Assembly: GCA_963977425.1 (NCBI GenBank)
Contig: CAXBOO010000002.1
Span: forward strand, 124,001-188,000
From: CAXBOO01 sp963977425
GTDB lineage: Bacteria > Bacteroidota > Bacteroidia > Flavobacteriales_D > Luteibaculaceae
Reading direction: 5' to 3'
DNA length: 64,000 nucleotides
Below are positions 18,218-26,249 of this stretch, piece after piece. The translations under genes and the position numbers were made by a program. The first letter of the stretch is position 1, and each line of letters starts with the position of its first letter. The notes below the pieces were generated by a model. It was given only the letters and a program-made list of their open reading frames with translations. It did no database searches and was not told where the DNA came from.

Positions 18218-18240
18218 GATTCATTTCAATATATGATATT

Positions 18241-18268
18241 AAAAAAGGGAGCAAATGCTCCCTTTTTT
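18241..18268. terminator. Bidirectional terminator between ompA-like gene and purine nucleoside phosphorylase
   Basis: A perfect inverted repeat with core GGGAGCA / TGCTCCC flanked by six A on the left and six T on the right, so it can stop transcription from both convergent units. Confidence 0.9.
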
Positions 18269-18293
18269 ATTGCTTAATCTTTTCTAGTACTAT

Positions 18294-19109
18294 TTAAAAT
18301 AAAGCTTTCAATACCAATTGAATCAATACTTTTTCTGTAGCACCTGCTATGGCAATAATTTCATTGATATCAACTGCTTTTAAATTATCCGGATCACATT
18401 CATCAGTTAAGACTGAAATGGCAGCAGTTGGAAGTCCCATATGTACTGCAGCAATAATTTCGGGAACTGTACTCATCCCTACTGCATCTGCCCCTATAAT
18501 TCTTAAGTAACGGTATTCTGCTCTTGTTTCTAGATTAGGACCTGTTACAGATACATATACTCCTGTATGCAAAGGAATATCTAAATCATTGGCGGCTTTT
18601 TCTAAAGCTGAATTCATTGATACAGAATATGGCTCTGACATATCAGGGAATCGTGGCCCCAATTCATCGATATTAGCACCTCTTAATGGATTTTCTGGCA
18701 AAAGATTTATGTGATCATCCAATAGCATCAATTCTCCTTTCTTGAAGCCAGGATTTACGGCTCCTGCTGCATTGCTCACCAACAATTGTTTAATCCCTAA
18801 AACTTTCATTACTCGGACTGGAAATACAATTTGATCCATTGTATACCCTTCATAATAATGAAAACGGCCTTGCATTACAATTACTTTCTTGCCATTTACA
18901 GAACCATAATGCAATTTCCCTGAATGAAACTCAACTGTTGAAACTGGAAAATTTGGAATATCACAATACTCTAAACTTGCTTCAATTTGTACTTCATTTA
19001 CAAATGCTCCTAAACCAGTTCCAAGGATCACTCCTATTTCAGGATTTACAAATCCCTTTTCTGCTAAAAAATCAGCACACGCTTTAATCTCTTTATACCC
19101 TAAACTCAT
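18294..19109 (-). CDS. Purine nucleoside phosphorylase (trimeric type)
   Basis: Phosphorolytically cleaves inosine and guanosine to base plus ribose-1-phosphate in purine salvage. At 271 residues it matches the trimeric PNP family (PunA/XapA type). ILGTGLG at residues 28-34 is the phosphate-binding loop. GRFHYYEGY, SNAAGAVN and TGPNLETRAE are conserved active-site segments, and MSTVPE carries the purine/ribose-contacting residues. The 5' end overlaps the upstream TIGR04282 gene by 17 bases, so the two are translated from one mRNA. A terminator faces its 3' end. Assignment to the family is firm; specificity within it is not. Confidence 0.95.
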   Translation of the reverse strand: MSLGYKEIKACADFLAEKGFVNPEIGVILGTGLGAFVNEVQIEASLEYCDIPNFPVSTVEFHSGKLHYGSVNGKKVIVMQGRFHYYEGYTMDQIVFPVRVMKVLGIKQLLVSNAAGAVNPGFKKGELMLLDDHINLLPENPLRGANIDELGPRFPDMSEPYSVSMNSALEKAANDLDIPLHTGVYVSVTGPNLETRAEYRYLRIIGADAVGMSTVPEIIAAVHMGLPTAAISVLTDECDPDNLKAVDINEIIAIAGATEKVLIQLVLKALF

Positions 19110-19695
19110 CTTTCCATATTTGTGGCAAATCTTTATAGTAATCTACATCCGAAACAGTTGTAATTACATCAAAGCTTACCGATTTCTTTTTTAATCTTTG
19201 TTTGCAAATTTCTAATAGTTGTTCTGTACTCCAGGGCAAATCGTCAAATAATATGGGTTCTAATTTTTTCATACCCATTAAGTAATATCCTCCATCCAAC
19301 GCTGGTCCATATACAACATCATTGGTTATTAGCACATTACTTGCTTCTTCAATATGTTTCGATGACAATTGATAGCAATCACAACCTATACCATATACTG
19401 CAGAGTAACCAATAGAGAATTGGTCTTCAAAAGCCGTTTTCATTTTTTTACCCAAATCACCTTCGCATTGTAAATAATGTGCTGAAGCAGAATTAAAAAA
19501 TACATTGTTTGTAGGAATATAATTTCCCCAATACACGACATACTTTTTATTGCTTGCTATTAGCTGTTGTTCCGTATGATGCAACAATCGCGAATATATC
19601 TCTACTGCAACTGCATTTCCAACAGTTTTAGCCAGACGTGTCTTTACTTTTCCTTCTTCAGGGTATTTAGTAAATACTATAATTATCTCCTCCAA
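19093..19695 (-). CDS. TIGR04282-type nucleotidyl/glycosyltransferase
   Basis: A 200-residue GT-A fold protein of the family annotated TIGR04282 (arsenosugar biosynthesis glycosyltransferase), related to CofC-type nucleotidyltransferases. The N-terminus IIIVFTKYPEEGKVKTRLAK is the family's nucleotide-binding signature, and GIGCDCY and GPALDGGYYLMG form the rest of the active site. The real substrate in Bacteroidota is uncertain; the arsenosugar name comes from gene clusters elsewhere, and no arsenic genes are visible here. The start is TTG. It overlaps a TATTTTG element and is followed by GGAGGAG, so the exact start is less sure than usual. It overlaps the downstream phosphorylase by 17 bases. 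Confidence 0.8.
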   Translation of the reverse strand: MEEIIIVFTKYPEEGKVKTRLAKTVGNAVAVEIYSRLLHHTEQQLIASNKKYVVYWGNYIPTNNVFFNSASAHYLQCEGDLGKKMKTAFEDQFSIGYSAVYGIGCDCYQLSSKHIEEASNVLITNDVVYGPALDGGYYLMGMKKLEPILFDDLPWSTEQLLEICKQRLKKKSVSFDVITTVSDVDYYKDLPQIWKDEFRV

Positions 19696-19829
19696 AATAC
19701 ACCTCGATTATCGATCAATATTAAAACTTTTCTTGATGCTAAACGGGTAAATACGAACAAGCTAAATATTTTGTTTCAAAAATATTCCCTCAATTATTCG
19801 CAATCCTTTTTATGTCTGAGTAATAAGGC

Positions 19830-19837
19830 TAATTTTG
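19830..19837 (+). promoter_or_regulatory. -7 element directly before the Sua5 gene
   Basis: TAATTTTG is an exact TAnnTTTG ending 4 bases before the ATG at 19842. If it is used, the mRNA is leaderless. No TTG is seen at the usual -33 distance. Confidence 0.5.
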
Positions 19838-19841
19838 CGCC

Positions 19842-20396
19842 ATGTCTCTTACTTCGGCTATAGATTGCATCAAACAAGGTAAAGTTCTGCTTACCAACAC
19901 CGATACCATTCCGGGATTAAGTTGTGATGCCCGTAACAGTAATGCTGTTAAAAAAATCATTGAGATCAAACAACGATCTAAAGACAAGTTGAATTTTGTT
20001 GTATTGGTAAGCAGTGATAGAGTTTTGAATCAATGCATAGATGAAGTTTCGGAAATTGGCTGGGATTTAATCGATTGTTCTGACACTCCACTTACTTTGA
20101 TTTTTGAAGGAGCAAAAAACGTTGCTAAAGAATGCATGGGGGAAGACAGTACACTTGCCATTCGGTATATAAAAGATGGAGAGTTAAAACTATTATTGGA
20201 TAAAATACAATGTCCAATGGTTAGCACATCGGCCAATATATCTGGACAAGAAAGTCCCAAAACATTGAAAGACGTAAGCCAAGACATTATAAAAAATGTA
20301 GACTTAGTTTGGGAATCAAAAACTACTGGAACAGGGTCTGCATCAACCATCATGAAACTAAAAGCCAACGGTGAGTTCACTTTTATCAGAAAATAA
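19842..20396 (+). CDS. Sua5/YrdC/TsaC threonylcarbamoyl-AMP synthase
   Basis: Makes threonylcarbamoyl-AMP from threonine, bicarbonate and ATP, the first step of t6A37 modification of ANN-decoding tRNAs. The 184 residues fit the short TsaC/YrdC form without the C-terminal Sua5 domain. Visible features are GKVLLTNTDTIPGLSCDA near the start (binding pocket), KQRSKDK, and STSANISGQ late in the protein. The ATG at 19842 follows a TAATTTTG element by 4 bases. The 3' end overlaps the tRNA nucleotidyltransferase by 26 bases, so two tRNA-maturation enzymes are translationally linked. One paralogue of this superfamily (YciO) has an unclear function and cannot be fully excluded. Confidence 0.9.
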   Translation: MSLTSAIDCIKQGKVLLTNTDTIPGLSCDARNSNAVKKIIEIKQRSKDKLNFVVLVSSDRVLNQCIDEVSEIGWDLIDCSDTPLTLIFEGAKNVAKECMGEDSTLAIRYIKDGELKLLLDKIQCPMVSTSANISGQESPKTLKDVSQDIIKNVDLVWESKTTGTGSASTIMKLKANGEFTFIRK

Positions 20397-21801
20397 TTAC
20401 GAATCTTATATTCAACACGAATTATTCAAAGCCGTGGCTAAAGCTGGGGCAGAACTCAATCAACCTGTTTTTGTAATTGGTGGCTTTGTACGAGACCTTT
20501 TACTTCAGCGTCCAAATAAAGACATCGATTTTGTAACCCTTGGACCAGGTATAGAATTAGCCAAAAAGGCGGCTAAAATATTGAACATAAAAACGGTTAG
20601 TACTTTCAAAAACTTCGGCACAGCTATGTTCAAATACCAAGATTACGAATTGGAGTTTGTTGGTGCTAGAAAGGAGAGTTATCAAAGAAACAGCCGAAAA
20701 CCCATTGTTGAAGATGGGACATTGATTGACGACCAAAATCGAAGAGATTTTTCTATCAATGCTATGGCCATTTCATTGAATGAAAACAATTATGGAGATT
20801 TAATTGATCCATTCAATGGTGTTGAAGATCTTGAAAAGAAATGCATACAAACCCCGCTTGATCCTGACATAACTTTTTCTGACGACCCATTACGCATGCT
20901 TCGAGCAATTCGTTTTGCTTGTCAACTAAATTTTGAAATAACACCTGCTTGCCTTACTTCTATTGCTAAAAACAAAGTAAGAATGGATATTCTTTCGATG
21001 GAAAGAGTAAGTACCGAATTGAATAAAATTATTCTTTGCGAAAAACCCAGTATTGGATTCAAATTACTTTTTGACACAGGGCTTTTACATACATTTTTTC
21101 CAGAACTAACCGCCTTGCATGGAGTTGAAATACGCAACGGATTAGGACACAAAGACAACTTCTATCACACATTACAAGTATTGGATAACATTGCTCCCAA
21201 TACCAATGATTTGTGGCTTAGATGGTCGGCTATATTACATGATATAGCAAAAGCCCCAACAAAACGGTTTTCGAAAATACATGGTTGGACTTTTCATGGA
21301 CACGAAGATAAAGGAGCCCGAATGGTCCCTAAAATTTTTGGTCGTTTAAAACTTCCTCTCGATAAAAAGATGAAGTATGTACAAAAGCTTGTTGCGCTTC
21401 ACCTACGACCTATTGCACTTACTAATGAAAACGCAACCGATTCGGCAATAAGAAGATTGTTGTTTGATGCTGGTGAAGATTTAGAAGACTTATTGACTCT
21501 TTGTAGAGCCGATATAACAAGTAAAAACGAGAAAAAAGTAAAGCGTTTTTTATCCAATTATGATGCTGTAGCCAAACGCATTATTGAAGTTGAAGAAAAA
21601 GACAAGATTCGAACTTGGCAACCACCTATTTCAGGTGAAGAAATCATGCAAACTTTCAATTTAAAACCTTGCCGAGAAGTTGGTGATATTAAAAACGCCA
21701 TTAAAGAAGCCATGCTCGATGGTGAAATAGAAAACAGCAAAGAGGCTGCTTGGGATTTTATGTTGAAAATGGGAGAAAAACTTGGCTTTACCCCTGCTTA
21801 A
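20371..21801 (+). CDS. cca: CCA tRNA nucleotidyltransferase with HD domain
   Basis: Adds or repairs the 3' CCA of tRNAs. The 476 residues contain a class II nucleotidyltransferase head (GGFVRDLLL and DID at about 33-55), the template-site segment RRDFSINAMA, the tRNA-binding region RMLRAIRF, and an HD phosphohydrolase domain (LHDIAKAPTKRF, then HEDKGA). The start is GTG at 20371, inside the end of the Sua5 gene. Other in-frame starts would cut the head domain. The local tRNA-Ser already encodes CCA, so this enzyme may serve mainly repair or those tRNAs that lack CCA; only a genome-wide view could tell. The 3' end overlaps the convergent kinase gene by 14 bases. Confidence 0.94.
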   Translation: MSSLLSENNYESYIQHELFKAVAKAGAELNQPVFVIGGFVRDLLLQRPNKDIDFVTLGPGIELAKKAAKILNIKTVSTFKNFGTAMFKYQDYELEFVGARKESYQRNSRKPIVEDGTLIDDQNRRDFSINAMAISLNENNYGDLIDPFNGVEDLEKKCIQTPLDPDITFSDDPLRMLRAIRFACQLNFEITPACLTSIAKNKVRMDILSMERVSTELNKIILCEKPSIGFKLLFDTGLLHTFFPELTALHGVEIRNGLGHKDNFYHTLQVLDNIAPNTNDLWLRWSAILHDIAKAPTKRFSKIHGWTFHGHEDKGARMVPKIFGRLKLPLDKKMKYVQKLVALHLRPIALTNENATDSAIRRLLFDAGEDLEDLLTLCRADITSKNEKKVKRFLSNYDAVAKRIIEVEEKDKIRTWQPPISGEEIMQTFNLKPCREVGDIKNAIKEAMLDGEIENSKEAAWDFMLKMGEKLGFTPA

Positions 21802-22630
21802 TTTGCTTTGAATTGTGCCATTCCAACAAAGCTTCAATAGGGTTTTGACACACTCCAATCCATTTCATATCAATGCTATTACACATCTCCTTCAATTCAT
21901 TTGAATAAATCGTTGCTACAGTTCCAACAAAGCCAATAGCATTGGACACATCACTTTTTAAAGGTTTGATAAACAATTCTTTGTAAGCTTCAAAACCTGA
22001 ATGTATCAAATCGAATTTATAGGTACTATCTACAGGGAAATGATTTAAAATTTTTGCGAATTGACCTAAGTGTGCACTTGCTTTAGAGCTCGAATAAAAT
22101 GCGGTAATCAAATCTGTAGGTTGCTCAGGGAAATACAGTTTGAAAATTTCCGATTCAGATTTTGGCATGGTCTGATTTACATAATCTTGTAGCAATCGTT
22201 TACCAAAATATGCTCCACCGCCTTCATCACCCATTACATAGCCTAAAGAAACCTTTTCTTTAGTAATGTTTACACCATCATAAAAACAGGCATTACTACC
22301 TGTCCCAAGAATTCCCACAATACCAGCACTAGAGCCTAATACGGCCCTACAAGCCGCTAGTAAATCATGATGTATTTCTATATTTTCGATGCCTTGTTTA
22401 AAAAAGCATTTTTTTAATTTTTCGATGCTGTTTTTTGAACTGCAACCAGCTCCATACCAAACGATATTATCAGATAAAGAAAGTTTTAAATGGTCTTTTG
22501 CTTTATTTAAAATTTGGTCAATAAATTCAGACGAATGAATGTTAGGGTTTATCCCTTCAAAATCAATCAACAAACCATTTTCGTTGATCCAACTACTTTT
22601 TGTGCCACCGCTATCTACTATCCAACGCAT
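21788..22630 (-). CDS. BadF/BadG/BcrA/BcrD-type ATPase, N-acetylglucosamine-kinase-like
   Basis: A 280-residue ASKHA-fold kinase, probably phosphorylating an amino sugar in the cytoplasm. The N-terminus WIVDSGGTKSSW is the phosphate-1 loop of the BadF/GlcNAc-kinase family. GILGTGSNACFYDG is phosphate-2, and MGDEGGGAYFGKRLLQDY follows as in GlcNAc kinases. The frame is open to 22648, but the ATG at 22630 gives the canonical MRWIVDSGGTK, and a -7 element (22642-22635) sits where the longer N-terminus would be. I therefore use 22630. It is divergent from the DUF4856/imelysin locus and shares a -33 element with it. Cell-wall sugar recycling is likely but unproven. Confidence 0.85.
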   Translation of the reverse strand: MRWIVDSGGTKSSWINENGLLIDFEGINPNIHSSEFIDQILNKAKDHLKLSLSDNIVWYGAGCSSKNSIEKLKKCFFKQGIENIEIHHDLLAACRAVLGSSAGIVGILGTGSNACFYDGVNITKEKVSLGYVMGDEGGGAYFGKRLLQDYVNQTMPKSESEIFKLYFPEQPTDLITAFYSSSKASAHLGQFAKILNHFPVDSTYKFDLIHSGFEAYKELFIKPLKSDVSNAIGFVGTVATIYSNELKEMCNSIDMKWIGVCQNPIEALLEWHNSKQIKQG

Positions 22631-22634
22631 TTTT

Positions 22635-22662
22635 CGAAAATACCACATTTAGGGTATTGCAA
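22635..22662 (-). promoter_or_regulatory. Promoter of the BadF-type kinase
   Basis: On the minus strand: TTG (22662-22660), a 17-base spacer and TATTTTCG (22642-22635), one mismatch to TAnnTTTG. The start codon lies 4 bases downstream. The TTG is half of the palindrome TTGCAA shared with the opposite promoter. Confidence 0.5.
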
Positions 22663-22687
22663 TCTATTTAGACTCATTCTAATTTCG
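22657..22687 (+). promoter_or_regulatory. Promoter of the DUF4856/imelysin/TonB receptor locus
   Basis: TTG (22657-22659), a 20-base spacer and TAATTTCG (22680-22687), one mismatch to TAnnTTTG. The ATG is 16 bases downstream. Its -33 element abuts that of the divergent kinase promoter within TTGCAA. Confidence 0.5.
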
Positions 22688-22703
22688 TCAAAGAATTTAC
22701 ACC

Positions 22704-23840
22704 ATGAAAAAGATACTTCTACCCTTAGCTACAATTCTATTGATTATTAGCTGCAAAAAAGAAACAAATAAAAACGATCAATCACTTGAAACGTATACTT
22801 TCTTACGCAACAATGAAAGTTCAGTTTCTTATACTGGTCAAATAGAGCGCCAAGATATGTTATCCGAAATGGGTGATTATATGCTATTAGCTCATTCGCT
22901 TGGGCGTGAAATTTCAGCCGATACATTGCAAGCGATGTACAAAAACGAATATGGTTTTTCTGGCACCTACACCAAAAACTTATTCTCTAAAACCTTTGCC
23001 AACGATCAACAATTTTTTCTTGATCAAATGATTGCTATGGCTGAAGCTTCTAAAGAAGTAAGCAATGCGACTCCAGGCAAAGCAGGTGTATTAAATGAAG
23101 AGTATCCTCAAGCTGGTACTGCTGAAAGTGCTGGATATCTAGTCAATGAAAATGGTTTAGAATACCGTCAACTCATCATCAAAAGATTGATGGGCGCTGT
23201 ATTTTTCCATCAAGCTATGGAAGTTTACTTTGGTGAAGATTATATGAACAACCACGGAAGCGACAACCAAACCGTTGAAGCAGGTAAAAATTACACCCCA
23301 ATGGAACATCATTTTGATGAAGCCTTTGGTTACGCAGGAATCCCAACCGATTTGAGTGCCGATTACACAGACAAAAACAACTCTGCCTTAGGCATATGGG
23401 GTGAATACATAGTAGAAAGAAGTAATGACAACGGTACCTTTGGTATACCTGGCTTAAATGAAGCTTTAATATCAGCTTTTATTGAAGGTCGAACAGCAAT
23501 TGTAGATCAAAACTATACGGCAAGAAATGCTGCCATTACTAACATTGCTGAATTATGGGAGAAAGCAATTATATACACTGCTGGAAATTATTTCAAACGA
23601 TCTATTACAGAAACCAATGTTTATAAAAAGCACCACTACCTTTCTGAAGGCATAGGATTTCTTTTGGCATCTCAATACCATTTTGATAATGGTACTTCAG
23701 TAGCTCCTAGATATTTCAATAGTGCAAAGATTGAAGAAGCTTTAACCATTATTGGACTCAACACCAATTTATACAACGTTACAGAAACAGAACTTAATCA
23801 AGTAATAGCTCTTATTACTTCAGCAGAACCACAAGCTTAA
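22704..23840 (+). CDS. DUF4856 lipoprotein
   Basis: A 378-residue lipoprotein: a hydrophobic signal ends in the lipobox-like LIISCKKE, with Cys17 as the likely lipidated residue. The rest is largely helical and matches what I know as DUF4856. Recognisable segments include MEHHFDEAFGYAG, IWGEYIVERSN and KHHYLSEGIGFLLASQYHF. It is His/Glu-rich in places, compatible with metal binding, but no function is established. It is the first gene of a tightly packed run in which imelysin starts 2 bases after its stop. DUF4856 and imelysin proteins commonly occur together in Bacteroidota beside TonB receptors, suggesting a surface metal (probably iron) acquisition role. That is inference from context. Confidence 0.85.
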   Translation: MKKILLPLATILLIISCKKETNKNDQSLETYTFLRNNESSVSYTGQIERQDMLSEMGDYMLLAHSLGREISADTLQAMYKNEYGFSGTYTKNLFSKTFANDQQFFLDQMIAMAEASKEVSNATPGKAGVLNEEYPQAGTAESAGYLVNENGLEYRQLIIKRLMGAVFFHQAMEVYFGEDYMNNHGSDNQTVEAGKNYTPMEHHFDEAFGYAGIPTDLSADYTDKNNSALGIWGEYIVERSNDNGTFGIPGLNEALISAFIEGRTAIVDQNYTARNAAITNIAELWEKAIIYTAGNYFKRSITETNVYKKHHYLSEGIGFLLASQYHFDNGTSVAPRYFNSAKIEEALTIIGLNTNLYNVTETELNQVIALITSAEPQA

Positions 23841-23842
23841 TT

Positions 23843-24925
23843 ATGAAATTCACTAAATTCTTATTGCATTTAAGTTTTGCTTTCTCACTGCTACTTACAA
23901 CTGCCTGCACTGAAAAAGATAACTCACAAAAAGTTAGTTGTTCTACCAGTCAAGAAGAGGTATTGTTAGCATATGCAACACAATTCAATTTGGATTTAGA
24001 AAATTGTTCTTCGGCATTTTCAAATTTACAAACCGCCAATTGGGCTTCTATTTCGGATTCAGAATTAGAAACAAATAAGCAAACTTTAAAAGCCGCTAGA
24101 ATTGCTTACAACACCATTTCCTCCTATAATTTTGGCCCTGCAATTTCCAATGGCGTTGAACTCAACGATAGGTTCAACATTTTTCCTGCCAATGAAACCG
24201 CAATAGTGTCGAATGCCCTAAATGGTGAACAAGATATAGAGGCACTTTTCAAAAGTCAGGTAGGTTTAGAAGCGATAGAATATCTCGTTTACAATATTGA
24301 TTCTATTGCTCATAATGAAACCGAAAAAAATGCAGTAATTCAACATTTACAAGCTCAAATTTCGGCCATAACAAGTAGAATAAATGATTTACATTCAGCC
24401 TACTCAACTGGAGGATATATTGCCGAGTTCAAAAGCAATACGGGTTCCGATGACGGTTCATCTCTTGCGCTTTTCACAAATCAATTCGTTCAAGACCTTG
24501 AAACTAGATTGAGGAACAACAAACTGCGTATTCCTATTGGAAAATTTAATGGTGGTACGCCTTTACTCGACAAAGTTGAAGGACGTTACAGTAATTATGG
24601 TTTGGAGTTTGCTGCTCAGCATTTCAATAAATTAAAAAACTTGTATGGTACAAACAATGACAGTTTGAGTTTAGCGTCCTATTTATCTTGTCTAGGAGAA
24701 AATGATTTATCGCAAAGTATAGAAGCCCAGTTTACAACTACTGCCACAGCCTATGAAACTTTGATAGCTGCCAATGGAGAATCATTAAAAGCGGCCATAG
24801 AAAACGACAATGCCAATGTATCTATCCTTATTGACGAACATCAAAAACTAGTTGCTCTTATAAAAGGCCCTATGCTAAGTGCTTTAGGGGTAAGAATAAA
24901 TTACACGGATTCCGACGGTGATTAA
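23843..24925 (+). CDS. Imelysin-family lipoprotein
   Basis: A 360-residue periplasmic or surface lipoprotein. The signal ends in LLTTACTE with a candidate lipidated Cys22. It is all-helical. The segment VGLEAIEYLVYN corresponds to the GxHxxE-like signature region of imelysin/EfeO/insulin-cleaving-protein families, here with Leu instead of His at the second conserved position. EfeO relatives take part in iron uptake, while the peptidase activity once claimed for imelysin is doubtful. It lies 2 bases after the DUF4856 gene and overlaps the carboxylase-like gene by 8 bases, so the three are translationally coupled. Confidence 0.88.
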   Translation: MKFTKFLLHLSFAFSLLLTTACTEKDNSQKVSCSTSQEEVLLAYATQFNLDLENCSSAFSNLQTANWASISDSELETNKQTLKAARIAYNTISSYNFGPAISNGVELNDRFNIFPANETAIVSNALNGEQDIEALFKSQVGLEAIEYLVYNIDSIAHNETEKNAVIQHLQAQISAITSRINDLHSAYSTGGYIAEFKSNTGSDDGSSLALFTNQFVQDLETRLRNNKLRIPIGKFNGGTPLLDKVEGRYSNYGLEFAAQHFNKLKNLYGTNNDSLSLASYLSCLGENDLSQSIEAQFTTTATAYETLIAANGESLKAAIENDNANVSILIDEHQKLVALIKGPMLSALGVRINYTDSDGD

Positions 24926-26249
24926 GGCTTTAATCAAGACATATCATTCAAAATTAAATGCACCAACTAGCCCCTATTTATTAGGGGCTTTTAGGGTTTT
25001 ATTTGCCTGTGCCGCTATTTACTCGGCCCTTCGATTTTTACTCAAAGGTTGGGTGAATGAACTGTATATATTACCACAGCACCATTTTCATTTTTACGGT
25101 TTTCATTGGGTACAATTACCAAGCAATCCGTTGTGGGTATATGTCTTGTTTGGACTGCTCATACTGTCGGCAGTGGGACTTGCTACAGGTAGGTTTTACA
25201 AAGTGTTTTCATTAGCCTATTTTTTACTGTTTACCTATTTCGAGTTAATAGATAAAACATATTATCTCAACCATTACTATTTCATCAGTTTAATGGCTTT
25301 TGCTTTCATATTTTTGCCAATGAACAAAGCATTGGTTTTAGGAAAAAACAAGCCCGAATTTGTTCCTTTTATTTACATCGTACTATTGAGGTTTTTAGTT
25401 GGAGGAGTATACTTTTACGCTGGTATAGCTAAGATCAATGCCGATTGGCTTGCAGGCGAACCCTTGAATACTTGGTTCAATGCATTTCAGTATTTACCAA
25501 TTGTAGGAGACACAATTGGGCATTCCAACACTGCAGTATTTAGCGCTTATTTGGCCATGATATTCGATATCAGCCTTCCCTTTTTACTCTGCTTCAAAAA
25601 AACTAGAACACTAGCCTATATAGCTGCACTCATATTTCATTGCCTTACTTCTCTAATGTTTCCAATTGGAGTATTTCCATTGATAATGAGTTTGTGTGCT
25701 TTGGTGTTTTTTCCTGCTCCGGTATGGGAAAAGCGATTGATACAATTAAACGTAATCACTAAAAAGGCATTCCTAACAAGCACATTAAAAGGTCAAAACT
25801 TTAGAAAAGTGGCACTCTTAGCGTTGTTAATGTGCCATTTTATTTTACCGTGGCGCTACTTATTATATCCAGGCAATGTGATGTGGCACGAGCAAGGTTT
25901 CCGTTTTTCTTGGCGCGTTATGCTCATGGAAAAAAACGGTTATACCGAATTGAACGTCATAACTCCATCCAATAAAATCTACTTAGTAGACAATAGTAAA
26001 TATCTCACACCACTTCAAGTAAAAATGATGAGCACTCAGCCTGATATGATTTTGGAATACAGCCAAATTGTAGCTCAAGATTTTGAAAAAAGAGGTTTTG
26101 AGAAATTTAAAATCGAAGCAGATAGTTGGGTGTCTTTAAATGGAAGAAAACCATTTAGAATGATTCAAAATAACGTAGATTTGCGAACCCAAAAGAGTGG
26201 CTTTGCAACAAAAACATGGATTACAGATTGGCATGATCAAGCACTTTAG
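24918..26249 (+). CDS. HTTM / vitamin-K-dependent gamma-carboxylase-like membrane protein
   Basis: A 443-residue polytopic membrane protein (about seven hydrophobic segments in residues 15-310) with a soluble C-terminal part. It matches the HTTM domain shared with vitamin-K-dependent gamma-carboxylase. The segment FYAGIAKINADWLAG aligns with the human enzyme region around catalytic Lys218, placing Lys172 at that position. LNHYYFISLMAF places His119 where human His160 lies. These alignments are from memory. The start is GTG at 24918, overlapping imelysin by 8 bases; its stop overlaps the TonB receptor start by 17 bases. The substrate and reaction in bacteria are unknown. Position between imelysin and a TonB receptor suggests modification or assembly of the neighbouring surface proteins. 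Confidence 0.85.
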   Translation: MIKALIKTYHSKLNAPTSPYLLGAFRVLFACAAIYSALRFLLKGWVNELYILPQHHFHFYGFHWVQLPSNPLWVYVLFGLLILSAVGLATGRFYKVFSLAYFLLFTYFELIDKTYYLNHYYFISLMAFAFIFLPMNKALVLGKNKPEFVPFIYIVLLRFLVGGVYFYAGIAKINADWLAGEPLNTWFNAFQYLPIVGDTIGHSNTAVFSAYLAMIFDISLPFLLCFKKTRTLAYIAALIFHCLTSLMFPIGVFPLIMSLCALVFFPAPVWEKRLIQLNVITKKAFLTSTLKGQNFRKVALLALLMCHFILPWRYLLYPGNVMWHEQGFRFSWRVMLMEKNGYTELNVITPSNKIYLVDNSKYLTPLQVKMMSTQPDMILEYSQIVAQDFEKRGFEKFKIEADSWVSLNGRKPFRMIQNNVDLRTQKSGFATKTWITDWHDQAL

